The notes beneath the pieces were generated by a model. The model made no database searches and was not told the DNA's origin. It worked only from the letters and a program-made list of their open reading frames with translations. From Miscanthus floridulus (taxonomy: Eukaryota > Streptophyta > Magnoliopsida > Poales > Poaceae), in assembly GCF_019320115.1 (NCBI RefSeq), contig NC_089588.1:114920123-114984122 (forward strand): a DNA stretch of 64,000 bases, read 5' to 3'. Of this stretch, positions 53,455 to 64,000 are shown piece after piece. The number at the start of each line of letters is the position of its first letter. Within the stretch, counting starts at the first letter, position 1. The position numbers and the translations under genes were made by a program.

Positions 53455-53692
53455 TTACTGAGGAGCGGAGTCCCAGTCGATCTCATAGAACGGCCGGTAC
53501 TTGCCCAATATAAAGCTTTCAGACTCATCCCGTGCCTTCTCCAAGAAATCCAGCTTCTGCATATCCATCATATAGTTGAGGGAGTCCCAGTCGATCTCAT
53601 AGGCGGGTACTTGCGCAACACAAAGCTTTCAGGCTCGTCCCATGGCACCTCTGAGAAGTCCAGCTCCTCCATATCCATCATACCGTTGAATT
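53455..53692 (-). pseudogene. Unrecognised acidic tandem-repeat protein fragment
   Basis: Read on the minus strand, two units of about 114 bp (53581-53692 and 53467-53580) encode nearly the same peptide: YEIDWDS, then MMDM(E/Q)(E/K)LDF, then DE(P/S)ESF and a (R/G)KY(P/R)P motif. The last unit ends at a stop (53455-53457). The upper unit lacks 4 bases compared with the lower one (GTTC in CCGTTCTATGAG), which shifts the frame between units. I do not know the family. Repeated acidic blocks with Trp-Asp suggest a scaffold or binding role, but this is speculation. Upstream sequence to 53740 is proline- and Ser-rich on the opposite strand and gives no further help. Confidence 0.4.
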
Positions 53693-53790
53693 TGTGTATA
53701 TTTTTCAAATCTCCACAGGATCCTCCGAGACTCAGTTCTTACCTTTTCCTTTTCCGTCCTAAATTCAAGAACTAATTTAGATTATAAACA

Positions 53791-53830
53791 CTAGTCCATC
53801 AACCCGTGCTCCCGCACGGGCTAACTTTTA
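53791..53830 (-). mobile_element. Helitron 3' terminus with perfect hairpin
   Basis: The minus strand reads CCCGTGCGGGAGCACGGG (7-bp perfect stem), TTGATGGACTAG, then T. The plus strand has A|CTAG at 53790/53791. The partner 5' end was not located. Confidence 0.7.
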
Positions 53831-54472
53831 GACACTTAAGCAATATAAAATTCTTATTTAATATGTATTAACTAACAAAAATGACTTCATGCAATTAACT
53901 TTTATTTGAACTCAGAGCTAGTCATGTGTATAGAATTGGCATTGGCATGATTGAGAGAGATCATCGTGGCACAACCAATGACGTAACATTAGTTTGATTT
54001 CACATTTGGGTGTTTTCTTTTCGTACATTTGTTTTGTGTCCCATTATGGACGACTTTAGCTTCCCTCTGTAGGAATTGAACCGTGTGGATAACAATATTA
54101 AAACGTTGGTTCAGCTACAAATAAAAATTAATAACATGATTGAGTATTGTAGATATTTAGATGCGTACCTTCAATTGTTTTTATAATTTGTAGTCTTTCA
54201 TTGATTTGTCTCATGAAATTTTTGAGGTTAATTTGTAAGTCCATAACATTGATGTTTGGCTTGTCATTTGTTGGTTTCTCATCTTTTGCTTCATGAATGG
54301 ATGTCGCCGACGTAATTAAGTCGTTGCTCTGAATTCCTTAACACATTGCCTTTGCATCTTTGAAACTATTTGATATGTATTTATTGCGCCCTTGAAAAGG
54401 AGGGTAGTAACATTATTATGTTTCCATCTAGGTTAGATGTTGTGCCTTTTCTTTTATAATAATCTCCTTAGT
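53831..54472. other. AT-rich DNA, no gene
   Basis: No coding or structural signal apart from probable Helitron body sequence. Confidence 0.4.
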
Positions 54473-54609
54473 GGCCCTGTTCGGCTTACCCCATTTTCGA
54501 CTTGTTCGGCTTCTTTTTTCAACCGGAACAGTATTTTTCTCTCACAACAATTCAGCCGGAACAGTGTTTTCAGCCAGTTTCAGCCAAGTTTCAGACCAGC
54601 GAACGGGCC
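54473..54609. mobile_element. MITE, about 137 bp
   Basis: GGCCCTGTTCGGC at the left and GCGAACGGGCC at the right are inverted ends, flanked by AGT on both sides. The interior contains GCCGGAACAGT twice (a hairpin-rich family common in grasses). Confidence 0.6.
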
Positions 54610-55269
54610 AGTGTAGTTGACTTCCTAGGTTTAGCTTGAGATGTTCTCCTACATAGCTTTTGCTCTCTCTCACACACACAGAAAGGTTACGTGTGTAAGA
54701 AACTAGGAGCATTGGTAGATTACCTTGTTTATCTTGTCATTATCATTGTAGTTTATGCTTTTGAAGGTCGCATGTGCATCGACATGCCATTGAAGCCTTA
54801 AAGGTGTGCTTGTAGTATGTATTTATTAGTGGGATTAGATTCCACCACCGCGCTAGGGTTGCGGCACGCGGCGAGCTCGGGTGGAGGCGGCGGCTCGCGA
54901 TAGGGCTGGATGGGGGCATTGCGGCGCAGGAACTCTGGCTTATAAGGGGGCTATGGTGTGGGGCGCCCGCCACATCGCGCGGAACAAGGCGGCGACGGAC
55001 TTCGGAGCAGAGTCCGGGTCGGCGACGTGAGGAAGATGACGGCGCTGACAGAGCGGGCCCACCTGCCAGTGACTCAAGGCGCAAGAGAGGGGCACGGCGC
55101 TGCTGGGCCTAGGTTGCTGCAGTTGGGCCGCCTGCGGGAGAGAGGAGGGAAGAATGGGCCGAGCGAGAGCGGGAAGGCGGAGCAGGCCTTCAGGCCAAAG
55201 CCAAGAGAAGGGGAAGCGGGCTTGCACGGAGTGGGCCGCGGGGTGAGAGAGCAGGCCGGCTGGGCCACG
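54610..55269. other. GC-rich block without recognisable gene
   Basis: Frames on both strands (54958-55404 plus, 54940-55227 minus) are compositional and share no motif I know. It may be the 5' part of the LTR fragment that follows. Confidence 0.3.
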
Positions 55270-55731
55270 GGCCAGATTGAGATGAGAGAGGGGTTTCCAT
55301 TTTCCAAATCATTTTCTATTTTGTTTTCAAAACCAAATTCAATTATGAACCAAATCAAATTCAAATATAGTTTCAAATATACTTTTCAAGATGAGAACTT
55401 TTGAGAGGTTCCCAAAACTTAACTTTTGCAAACTTTTGAAATCTCTTTTATTTTCCAATTCTTTTTTTCTTTTCTTTTCTTTTCTTTTATTTCAGAGCCA
55501 TTTTCAAACTTATTCCCAAAAGCAATTTAAACCATTTTGAATTTTAATCAAAACCACTCAACCAAATAAATCAAATGCACCGACATGTATGCACAACCAT
55601 GTTGGTACTCCTTATGATAAATTTTAATATAAGGAAAAATATTCTTTTCCCTATATTTCATGAGCACAAAAACACATATTTAAATCAATTTAACTTTATT
55701 TTAGAAAAAGGCAAATTTTTTGGGTGTTACA
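55270..55731. mobile_element. LTR end fragment (GGGTGTTACA terminus)
   Basis: The AT-rich run ending TTTTTTGGGTGTTACA at 55731 is a gypsy LTR end. CTTATGATAAATTTTAATAT and the following sequence match the LTR copy near 62670-62760. A (TTTTC)n run at about 55464-55490 is inside. Orientation is uncertain. Confidence 0.5.
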
Positions 55732-55736
55732 ATACA

Positions 55737-56106
55737 TCTCTACATACACCAGTGCAATCCACGATGAGTGTTGCCACGTGGATAATAGAGAGATCTATCT
55801 CATCATAATGACCATCGAACAGACCAATATTTGACATATCAAGAACTAACTTCTTGTCGACTTAAATAAAAAATTAAAATTATAGATTTTTGTGATTCTC
55901 AAATATTGTCAACGTATGATCGTCGTAAAATAATTTATAATTTTATTAAGTTTTATAGAAGGATAATATATAAATAGCTATATAGCATTGTTGTCCACAT
56001 TTTCCATGAATATTATAGCTTGCTTTCTCAGCATTCTTATTCTCATTTTCTATGAATATTTGATAGCTTATTTGCTCCCGTTGCAACGGACGGGCATATT
56101 TGTTAG
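55737..56106 (+). mobile_element. Possible short Helitron, 370 bp
   Basis: The 3' end is clear: CCCGTTGCAACGGACGGG hairpin, CATATTTGTTAG, then T at 56107. The proposed start TCTCTACATACACC at 55737, preceded by A, fits the Helitron TC start but is not proven. TTAG instead of CTAG fits the CTRR rule only loosely. Confidence 0.45.
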
Positions 56107-56403
56107 TACAAAATAAACTCTTCAATGAAAAGGGACAGTGCCTATTGAGCAATTCACTTAAAAATAAATGAGAGAAAAGGGGAAAGATTGGAAAACTCAT
56201 GAAACAACATTGGGTTTTTGCTCCAGTAGACCTCCTAAAACTATGTGCACGAATCATAAAGCAGCTTAACCACTAACAAAACAATTTCTTTTTTAATTTC
56301 GCACGGGTTCTGTTTGGACCCCCCGTCATATCCATATACCCAGACTTAGCCCAGCAGCCCATGTCCTCCCAAATTTTTCAGATGTTAATCGGCAATCCGC
56401 ACC
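56107..56403. other. No recognised gene
   Basis: AT-rich sequence leading to a short GC-rich ORF start at 56404. Confidence 0.35.
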
Positions 56404-56522
56404 ATGGACGAGCTCGCCGCAGCGTTGACGGCGCGTCTCCGCAAACTTCTCCGCGCTGCCCCACTCCCCGTGCGGCATGGAGGGAGCTGGTACTGGATGG
56501 GGATATATATCATACGTAGACG
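56404..56522 (+). pseudogene. Short exon-like frame interrupted by a hAT MITE
   Basis: ATG at 56404 starts MDELAAALTARLRKLLRAAP. After about 40 codons it runs into a hAT MITE. Past the MITE, TAGACGCAGATTTGAGCCAAG is followed by GTAAAA, a possible donor. Identity unknown, and the frame across the junction is doubtful. Confidence 0.25.
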
Positions 56523-56795
56523 CAGGGGCGGATTCAGGGCCTGGGCTGCCAGGGCTGCAGCCCGGGGCGTAGCCCAAAATCTCTAGTAACAGCACTGCTA
56601 TCCAGTGCAAAAGGAGCCCAAGTAAATAGCCTTTAGCCCCACTCAACAGTGCCGAAACATAGCATCAGCGTCTCCTAACAGCTCTGCAATTGAATTTTAG
56701 CAAAATTTCTAGCCTTCTAAAAGGTGTCTGTTAGTAAAATTTCTAGTCTACAATAATTTAGCCCCCCTCCTAACCCATTTCTGAATCCGCCACTG
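56523..56795. mobile_element. hAT MITE, 273 bp
   Basis: CAGGGGCGGATTCAG at the left and CTGAATCCGCCACTG at the right are inverted ends. The perfect 8-bp duplication CGTAGACG occurs at 56515-56522 and 56796-56803. Confidence 0.92.
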
Positions 56796-56858
56796 CGTAG
56801 ACGCAGATTTGAGCCAAGGTGATCCGCCACTGCGTAGACGCAGATTTGAGCCAAGGTA
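56785..56858. repeat. 37-bp tandem duplication across the MITE right junction
   Basis: ATCCGCCACTGCGTAGACGC starts at 56785 and again at 56822. The duplicated unit contains the last 11 bp of the MITE, the whole target duplication and 18 bp of flank, so it arose after insertion. Confidence 0.9.
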
Positions 56859-57496
56859 AAATGGAACAAGGACTAGCGATCATTGTAGACGTCTAGGTGA
56901 TGCATGCCCTGATTCGACACCACCATGGAACGCCGTCACCGGAGTACTGAAACTACTGATCGGTGCCAGGGGCTGATAGGTTGCGCGTGAGGAGGAGGGA
57001 TGGCTACATGGATTGGGCACAAGCAGGGCTGGGCTGGGTCTGGGTAGGACCAGATCCAACCATTAATTAACCTTGTCAAAATAAATTAAACTAATTACTT
57101 GGATGCTTTCAGATTCGTGTAAACTTCATGGAAAGGTCCACCGGAGCATAACTCCACAAACTTACACGGCCATATTTGTAATCTAAATGAATGGTAGTAC
57201 TTTCCCCCAACTTTTGTGTTTTCGAACAGCTGGAAACTCTATTGGATTTTTCGGTTATATAAAAGCACCCTAAATTTCTCCTAGTTTCTCTTTGAGTATT
57301 TAATTCCTCTGAGAACAAACGACAAAATCTGAGAAATATACAGGGGAAGAAACATGAAACAACAATTTTACAAAAGTGACATATTCATTTCTTTAAAAAT
57401 AAGTTGGACCATCAACCCATGCTAATTCTACCGGTATGGGCTAAGAATTTTAAGATACTTAAGTATTATAAAAAATGCTATAAGTATTATAAGTAC
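56859..57496. other. No recognised gene; Helitron-like terminus relic near 57408-57460
   Basis: TTGGACCATCAACCCATGCT and GGTATGGGCTAAGA follow the sequence of the Helitron end at 53791 with a degraded hairpin. Minus frame 57109-57318 is not convincing. Confidence 0.4.
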
Positions 57497-58152
57497 TGTA
57501 GCACCCGGTTTTAAGAACAAAACCAGATACACACCATATGTAAGTCCAAGAAGTCAAATCTCACATATAGCTACAAATAAGGGTAATATCAATAGATAAT
57601 GCTTAAATACATAACATATTAGTATAAAGAATATAACCTCAGAGTATAGACAACGTAAAGACAATTCCAATCTTCAAGCGAAGACTCCAAATACACAGGG
57701 ACAACTGACTGGTTAATCACAAGCCTAATTTCTCCAAACTCTAGCAATCTGGTACCCATCCGGGATTTTTCCAAATATGTGTAAAATAAAGGAAGCGTAA
57801 GTACATGTCGTACTCAACAAATATAATATGGGGTTCATGAGGCTCAAAAGGCTGACACTGGTTTAACTGCGATTAGCTTTTAATGAGTCATCTTTTAGTA
57901 ATTGGGTGGCAACAAGTTTATCACAAGCCCATAAACACATGATCAGGTAAACATGAATAATGAATAGCATAAATAATTAACCATTAGTGAGCATCTTCAT
58001 CATCAGTATCATCTGTGTTCATCATCTATTTCGTAAATGTTCCAAGGTCGCTCGTGACCGTGAGCACGGCTGATATACCAGTTTTACACTCTACAGAGGT
58101 TGTACACTTTCACTGTGAGTCGTGATTTACCCTTTCGCCCGAGGTGATCAGC

Positions 58153-60481
58153 TGAAGGGTCGAGATGGCGGACTAGAGGGGGGTGAATAGTCTTGTCTAA
58201 AATTAATCACGTTGGCTAACCGAAACAAGTGCGGAATTAAAACTGTTGGTCTAGCCAAGACAACACCCCTCTATATATGTTCTCTAGCACCTTCCAAATA
58301 TACTAATTATGCAACTAAGGTGCCGGGCTAGCTAGAGCTCTCCTAAACAATTCTAGGAGCAAAGTTACACAAACCTATGCCACTAGTACTTTAAGCAACA
58401 AGGGAGCTCCTACACATGCTAGTAAGCAAAAGCACAAAGCTAACTAAGCTCACTAGCAATGCTCAATAATAAGGCAACCAATGCCTAATTAGAGAGCACA
58501 AATACTTAGCTACACAAACTAAGCAATGTGACTAACAAGGTTACTAAAACCAAATTAGCCACGCAAGGGAGCTACTTCTATGATACACAAGCAAAAAGGT
58601 AATTAGCAAGCTACACAAGCTATCTAATTACAAGAGCAACTACACAAGCTTAATATGTATAAAAGTAATTGCAAGCTTGTGTAATGGGGATGCAAACCAA
58701 TGGGAAGAACAAGGTTGACACGATGATTTTTCTCCCGAGGTTCACGTGTTTGCCAACACGCTAGTCCCCGTTGTGTCGACCGCTCACTTGGTGGTTCGGC
58801 GGCTAATTAGCATCACCCGCTAAGCCCGCACGTCGGGCGCCGCAAGAACCTACCCCGGAAGTGAGGGTAGCTCAATGACACGCTTTACTAGAGTTGCTCT
58901 TCGCGGCTCCCGCGGGGCGAGCACAATGTCCCTCACAAGCACTTCTCCGGAGCACCGCACAAGCTTCTTGCGCGCTTCGACGGAGACCACCACCAAGCCG
59001 TCTAGGAGGTGGCAACCTCCAAGAGTAACAAGCACCACCGGCTTGCAACTCGATCACCTAGTTCCACTCGATGCAACCTCATGATGCAATCGCACTAGAA
59101 TCGCTCACTCACACAATCGAATGATCACTATCAAGTATGTGTGAGATGGAGGGCTCCCAAGCACTCTCAAGCATGGACACAAAGTCCCCCAAGGTGCTCC
59201 CTGCCAGCCATGGCCGAAGGCCACTTCTATTTATAGCTCCAAGGGCTAAACTAGCCGTTACCTCTTCACTGGGCAAAAATTGGGCCGACCGGACGCTCCG
59301 GTCGTGTTGACCGGACGCTGGACCTCAGCGTCCGGTCGCCCGCAGACGACCACGTGTCCTGATTCCAATGATCACTTGACCTGACCGAACGCAGCAGCTT
59401 CAACTGACCGGACGCAGAAACCTCAGCGTTCGGTCGTTTCTAGTAAGGTACCGACCTTGACCGGACGCGTCCGGTCACACTTGATTGGACGCAGCCCAGC
59501 GTCCGGTCACACTCCAGCTTCTGCGTCACCGTACGTCAGCCTGACCAGATGTAGCCTGCCAGCGTCCGGTGCTTTCAGACCCAGCGTCCGGTCAGTTGAC
59601 CAACGCCAACGTCTTCGTGATCAACTCGTTTTCACTTCTAACTTCTTCACCCTTGCTCCAATGTGCTAACCACAAGAATTTGCATCCGGACCCAAACCCA
59701 TCTCAACCCTGCAAACACCACCTCCTTTGTAAATGTGCCAACACCACCAAGTGTACACCACCATGTGTATGTGTGTTAGCTTTTCACAATCATTTCCCAA
59801 AGGATGTTAGCCACTCAACTTGCCACGCCACTTGATCCTAGCGACGATGCAAAGTTAGATCACTCGAGTGACACTAGATGACCGATATGCAAACAAGTTT
59901 GCCCCTCTTGATAGTACGGCCATCTATCCTAAACCCGGTCATAAACTTCTCTACACATCTATGACCGGTGAAATGAAATGCCCTAGGTTATACCTTTGCG
60001 TTACGCATTCCATTCCATCTCCTCCAATATTGATGCAACACATGCACCAACATGATCAACAATGATATGATCCACTTCATATCATCACGTGATCATATTG
60101 GTTCATCGATCTTGACTTTACTTGCTCTTCACTGTTGCCATCGTCCATCGGCGCCAAGTCTTGCTCAAGCTTCACCGCCACACGGTCCATCACTCTAAAG
60201 CCTTTGACTTGCCCTTCACGCTTGCAACTGGTCCATCAAGCCAAGTCTTGTCTTGATCTTCTCCACCTTTATCACATGACTCAATGTCATGTCTCATGTG
60301 CAATAAGCTCCTTCATCATCATATGTGTGAGCTTTGCAACATCTCCAAGCCATTTTCACCTCCATGGCATATGTTGCTCATACACATGTACCTGTGGACT
60401 AATCACCTGTGTATCTCACATAAACACAATTAGTCCACCTAAGTTGTCACTCAATTACTAAAACCAAACAAGGACCTTTCA
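58153..60481 (-). mobile_element. Solo LTR, 2329 bp, nested in the gypsy LTR
   Basis: Ends are TGAAGGGTCGAGATGG and AAACAAGGACCTTTCA, that is TG...CA with inverted TGAA(G/A)GG. Flanks are TCAGC (58148-58152) and TTAGC (60482-60486), a 5-bp duplication with one mismatch; other LTR copies have (T/C)TAGC there. There is no internal region or second LTR, so it is a recombined solo LTR. Strand is set by the familiar TGAAAGGTCCTTGTTTGG start on the minus strand. ORFs inside are not genes. Confidence 0.82.
59285..59600. repeat. GACCGGACGC / GCGTCCGGTC motif array in solo LTR
   Basis: About a dozen direct and inverted copies of GACCGGACG(C) and its complement occur in 315 bp. They can form many hairpins and are CpG-rich. 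Confidence 0.85.
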
Positions 60482-62871
60482 TTAGCCTCTTGACCCACTG
60501 CCAAGGAAGGTCGACAGGGTTCACTATAAAGCATTTCAAAGGTTCGTCTAACAAGTTAGGGCCATTAGATTTACTTGGCAAATAGATATAGGAACCCCCT
60601 ATCGAATGGCACAAATCCATCACGGCTATACACATAAGAGTAGAGGTTGTCCTATACCCGATTCATCAAGCCATTCTTACGCCAATAAAGATAACCACTA
60701 ACAAGCTAGAAAAGGTCCTCATACTGAGCTAAAGCCAGAGCCATGTAGCCCTCACAACTGTACTGTAAGTCCCAGATGATCACTTACAGATAAGTCATTA
60801 GGGAGAGGAATCTAGAGCACCATAAAACAACCCAATGCTCTAGCCCCCTTGTTCTATGTTGCTAAAAAGCATCTTTTAGTGTTTATTGCATATACCATTA
60901 GTCAAGTTACAAGATCATGGTTTTAGTTGAGCACTAACTAAGCTACCCAATGCAATTTCCCATAGGAATCAAGGTACAGGGTAACAAAATACTAGAAAAT
61001 CCTTAGTGGTAGTCAAGGTAGACACATGTAATATGAATTAAGTGATTAAAGATAAATAGGACAACAAGAAAGATCACATGCTATACTTGCCTTAAAACAC
61101 CGATCCTTCGGTAAGATTTAATCTTCAGTGTTCTTCTTCTTGATCACCACGTATATCTCACCGACTGGACGAAATCATAAAGCACCACACAAGCATCCAT
61201 ACAATCATACACGAAGAAAACAATAGATCTATATTAGAACAGTGCACCAAACATAAAATCAAGATGAAAAGTTTATACAACGAATCTACGTCTCACTACG
61301 AACACAAAGACGCGAAAAGCACGCTAATCAGAACTACGGTTGAAAAGATACAACTTACGAGAGATCTACTCATAAAACCATTAGCTTCATGTGTTTTAAT
61401 TATATAAAACCATATATAGGATATTCTATAGGTAATATAAATTAAGTCAAGTTTAAGTTTGAATTGTAATACTAAAGTAAAACAAATCATATTTTATTTA
61501 TAAAACCTAGTTGCGTAATTGTTATTCAAGTTATAATTTAAACCATGAAATTCCAGTATTAGTGACATGATAAACACTATTACTAACGCATAGATCTTGA
61601 CGCTATGAATCTAACGCAACTTGAATGGACTAAAACGGATCTAAGACGCAGAAGATATGATTTAAATAAGATTTCTTTTAGTCAAATATTAGATTAAATC
61701 TAATCATGAATTTTAAAAGTTAAAAACATACTAAACAGTAGTATAAACATGTATATTATGAAATTACGAACCTAACGCAAGTTGAACGGATCAAATCGGA
61801 GTTAAAACGGAGAAGTTATGGCTAAAACAAAATCAGTGGCAATTCTGTAAATAGTTGAAAACGTATTTTGGATCTACACCAACAAAACTACGCTTTTAAA
61901 AGAAAAAGACGAAGTCTAGGAAAACATTTTGGATGGCGGTCTTACCTAGGGGTACCTCGGCGGCGTAGGAGGAGCAAGACGACAACGGCAACGACGACAA
62001 CGACGACGACAGCGACAGCAACGACGAGAGAAAGAGGAGAAAATATAATTTACTACACGAGGGATTTACTAAACTAGGGGCTCCCCATATGATAGTTTTG
62101 GTGTGCTTTGCCCAAGGGGTTGGTTGATATATATAGGAAGAAAAACTCCTCACATCCACGTCAACTAGCGATATGGTACTAATTGATGTTACCCCCTCCA
62201 CATTTACTAATGGGCCTAAATAATCAATAAAGCCCATTAGTAAATAAATGTATGGGACTTTAGGATTTATTAGGATTATTGCACATGGGCTTTGAGCGTT
62301 GGGATAAATGAGAGATTTATTATTTTTGGAATTAATTAATTTTATGGATAAAATAATTATAGAAAAGTCCAGAATTAATATTTAAGCCACGAAAAATACT
62401 CCGAGACCTCCGAAAATTTGGGAAAATTTCCCGGAGACACTTCGGAACATGATGAACCCAAATAAAGTATTTGGAGCTCATAAAAAGAATGTTCGGAACT
62501 TGGAACATAAAGATTAAGGTAAAAAAGGTAGGAATTAAATTTCAGAAAGAAGCTGGAAAATTCCTAGAGATAGATATTCGTCTCCTAAACGTATAAAAAA
62601 ACACACATTTTGCACATAAAAACACGAGATGCAACCGGTATGAATGCAACAAACACGTTTCTACCTTATGATAAATTTTAAATTAATGAAAATTTTTATT
62701 TTCCTATGTTTTCATGTGCACAAAAATTCACGAATAAATCATTTCAGCTCTATTTCCAAAAATTCAAACGGATGGATGTGGACTTTATTAGAAAGCAACA
62801 TTTAGAAGCATAATCGATTGTATGACATCAAATGTTGTAGCTATACTAGTCAAACCAAAGCAAGCATTGAT

Positions 62872-63009
62872 TCATAGTGGATCAGCAGCAGCATTTTCAA
62901 TGGCAAGCTGCGCCACTGCCTTGGTTACCTTCTTCGCCTTGTCACACTCATCAGCGAAATGTCCATAGTCACCACAGTTGCGGCAATCAATCTTTGAGTT
63001 CACAGCTTC
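62872..63009 (-). pseudogene. Gag zinc-knuckle fragment, cut by CACTA element
   Basis: The minus strand from 63009 reads NSKIDCRNCGDYGHFADECD, a C-x2-C-x4-H-x4-C zinc knuckle (Cys, Cys, His, Cys spaced exactly), then a short basic/alanine tail and a stop at 62872-62874. Everything upstream of the knuckle is missing because the CACTA element begins at 63010. It is probably from a Ty3/gypsy or Copia-type gag of an element whose body is outside the window; whether it belongs with the LTR at its left is unclear. Confidence 0.7.
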
Positions 63010-64000
63010 CACTACTACACAAATTCTTTTGCGCAGCGCTTACCAAATACCCTCGGAGACGGACGGCCTGGTTGCCCGCCTCGGTTATTCGAGGCAAGGC
63101 AGCTAGGCCAGCAACCGTCTCGGTTAATATATATTAACAGAGATGGGCATCCTAACTCAAATGCCTCGGTAAATCATTATTCGAGGCGGGCATCATAACT
63201 CAACCGCCTCGGACAATCAGGCACAACCCACTAGCCCAAGAGGCCCAGTTCTGAACACCCATATATATACTAGACTTAGGGTTTTCACTCCTAGACCGAG
63301 CACATCTCTTCATCTCCTTCTCCCTCAGCCTCTCCCTCTCCCAGACCGAGAGCGGCGCGCACCCTCTCTGGCTCCTATCTCCGATCTCCGAGCAGCGACA
63401 GCGCGCTCCCAGGCCGATGGCGGCGCTCCTAGGCCCCGCTCCCTCTCCCTCCCCTCCGGTGCGACGACGGCTGCGCGCGGGGCGGCAGCTGGCCCCCTCC
63501 TCCCTCTCCTCCGGTGCGGCATGGCCCCCGGCCCTGTCCTCCCTCTCCACCGGCGGCGGCGCGGCTCCAGGCCCCTTCCTCTTTCTCCATCTCCCAGCGA
63601 CCTCAGTCCACACGCCTAGATCCCGCGGACGCGGGCGGCAGCCTGGGCAAGCGGCCTCTCCGATGGGCTCGGGGGGCAGCCTGGGCGAGCAGCGCCCCAC
63701 CGGCGGTGCGAGGACGAGGATGAGGCGGGGCCGCACCTAGATCCGCCTACGACGACGATGATCGAGCGGATCCGCCGGACGACGACGACGACTGAGCGGA
63801 TCCGCGCCTGTGGTGGCCGGATCCGCTACTGGAGGCCGGATCAGCGCTCGTGGTGGCCGGATCTAGCGAGCAGCAGGCGGATCCAGTGAGCGTGCGGCGT
63901 CCTCCAGGAAGCGGATACGACGGCAGTGCGGATCCGGAGAGCGGTGGTGCGGCGCATGGATGGGCTCGGCGGGCCTGTGGGTGGGCTCACCGGGCTTATC
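63010..64000 (+). mobile_element. CACTA element, left part only (runs off the window)
   Basis: CACTACTACACAAATTC at 63010 is a CACTA terminus. The subterminal array uses CCTCGG / CCGAGG-type motifs (GC(C/G)TCGGTTA, ATTCGAGGC) to about 63225. Then follows a TATATATA core (63261-63268) with a pyrimidine-rich leader and a GC-rich stretch with open frames (for example 63417-63740) that look compositional. The final 200 bp repeats GCGGATCCG(C/G) motifs. The adjacent TTC (63007-63009) would be the target duplication if repeated at the unseen right end. Confidence 0.7.

Larger units (their letters stand above)
57497..62770 (-). mobile_element. Third copy of the 3.3-kb gypsy LTR family, interrupted by a solo LTR
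   Basis: It begins TGTAGCACCCGG and runs parallel to 20683-23500 and 24673-26407, with shared blocks GTACATGTCGTACTCA, GTTGTACA, CTAACAAGTTAGGGCC and TACTAATGGGCCTAAATAAT. The insertion at 58153-60481 splits it. After about 62480 similarity weakens, and the expected GGGTGTGACA end is not reached before 62770. Orientation is taken from the copy with primer-binding site and purine tract at 24.0-24.7 kb. Confidence 0.75.

Noticed and set aside
54958..55404. 148-codon plus-strand ORF
   Set aside because: GC-rich compositional frame without motif; both strands are open over the same stretch.
57497..62770. Composite of this LTR plus the gag fragment as one short element
   Set aside because: The gag piece is directly adjacent, but the LTR end is not intact and no purine tract or primer site is seen between them, so linkage is unproven.
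63417..63740. 107-codon ORF in the right-hand CACTA element
   Set aside because: Pro/Ser/Arg-rich, with overlapping open frames on both strands; could be a captured leader but is not supportable as a gene.

Overview
The window is plant nuclear DNA, almost certainly from a panicoid/andropogonoid grass (sorghum, sugarcane, Miscanthus or maize type). The basis is the element families present: CACTA transposons with GCCGAGTGCC terminal arrays, grass Tourist and hAT MITEs, Helitrons with CTAG ends, and a small Reina-like chromovirus. GC-rich coding blocks sit in AT-rich filler. There are no operons, rRNA genes, CRISPR arrays or other prokaryotic features. The species cannot be fixed from the sequence alone.

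Layout. 1-5.06 kb: decayed non-autonomous LTR retrotransposon of the plant 'putative gypsy type transposon' family. 5.99-6.38 kb: two-exon defensin-like (cysteine-rich peptide) gene, followed by an 858-bp hAT insertion (6528-7385). 7.93-8.12 kb: fragment of a plasma-membrane H+-ATPase first exon. 9.2-12.03 kb: composite DNA element holding Mutator-transposase-like and GRF-zinc-finger-like pseudogenes. 12.5-14.1 kb: possible minus-strand exons of an unidentified gene. 14.15-19.31 kb: nearly complete Reina-like Ty3/gypsy element with 351-bp LTRs, 98.6% identical, and an ACTGA target duplication. 20.68-26.41 kb: LTR-dominated non-autonomous gypsy element (minus). 26.41-29.03 kb: left-truncated CACTA element. 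29.4-29.6 kb: possible 7SL-like Pol III unit. 30.8-31.5 kb: pseudogene copy of the defensin-like locus. 33.17-37.30 kb: three-level nest (CACTA in hAT MITE in decayed hAT element). 37.89-39.53 kb: CACTA element containing a Tourist MITE. 40-45 kb: MITEs, a Helitron and a LINE 3' end. 46.47-46.97 kb: intact dirigent gene. 47.74-51.08 kb: complete CACTA element with a TNPA-like pseudogene. 51.83-53.15 kb: 5'-truncated LINE. 53.5-57.5 kb: a tandem-repeat gene fragment, Helitron ends and MITEs. 57.5-62.8 kb: third copy of the LTR family, split by a 2.3-kb solo LTR. 62.87-63.01 kb: gag zinc-knuckle fragment cut by a further CACTA element that runs off the window.

Only two host genes look functional: the dirigent gene (extracellular phenoxy-radical coupling) and the defensin-like peptide gene (secreted). 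The rest is mobile DNA or decayed gene fragments. The window is informative about insertion order, because many target-site duplications can be read directly (ACTGA, ATACAAAT, CGTAGACG, GAT, TAT, CAT, TAA, TTA, ACCGCCTA) and because two paralogous copies of one locus supply an empty site.

I found no convincing new multi-gene biological system. The best leads are tRNA-like A/B-box sequences inside two different CACTA elements, the all-transition nonsense pattern in the CACTA accessory gene, an unrecognised acidic tandem-repeat protein fragment near 53.5 kb, a possible 7SL-like unit with plant Pol III promoter spacing, and the composite element at 9.2-12 kb.
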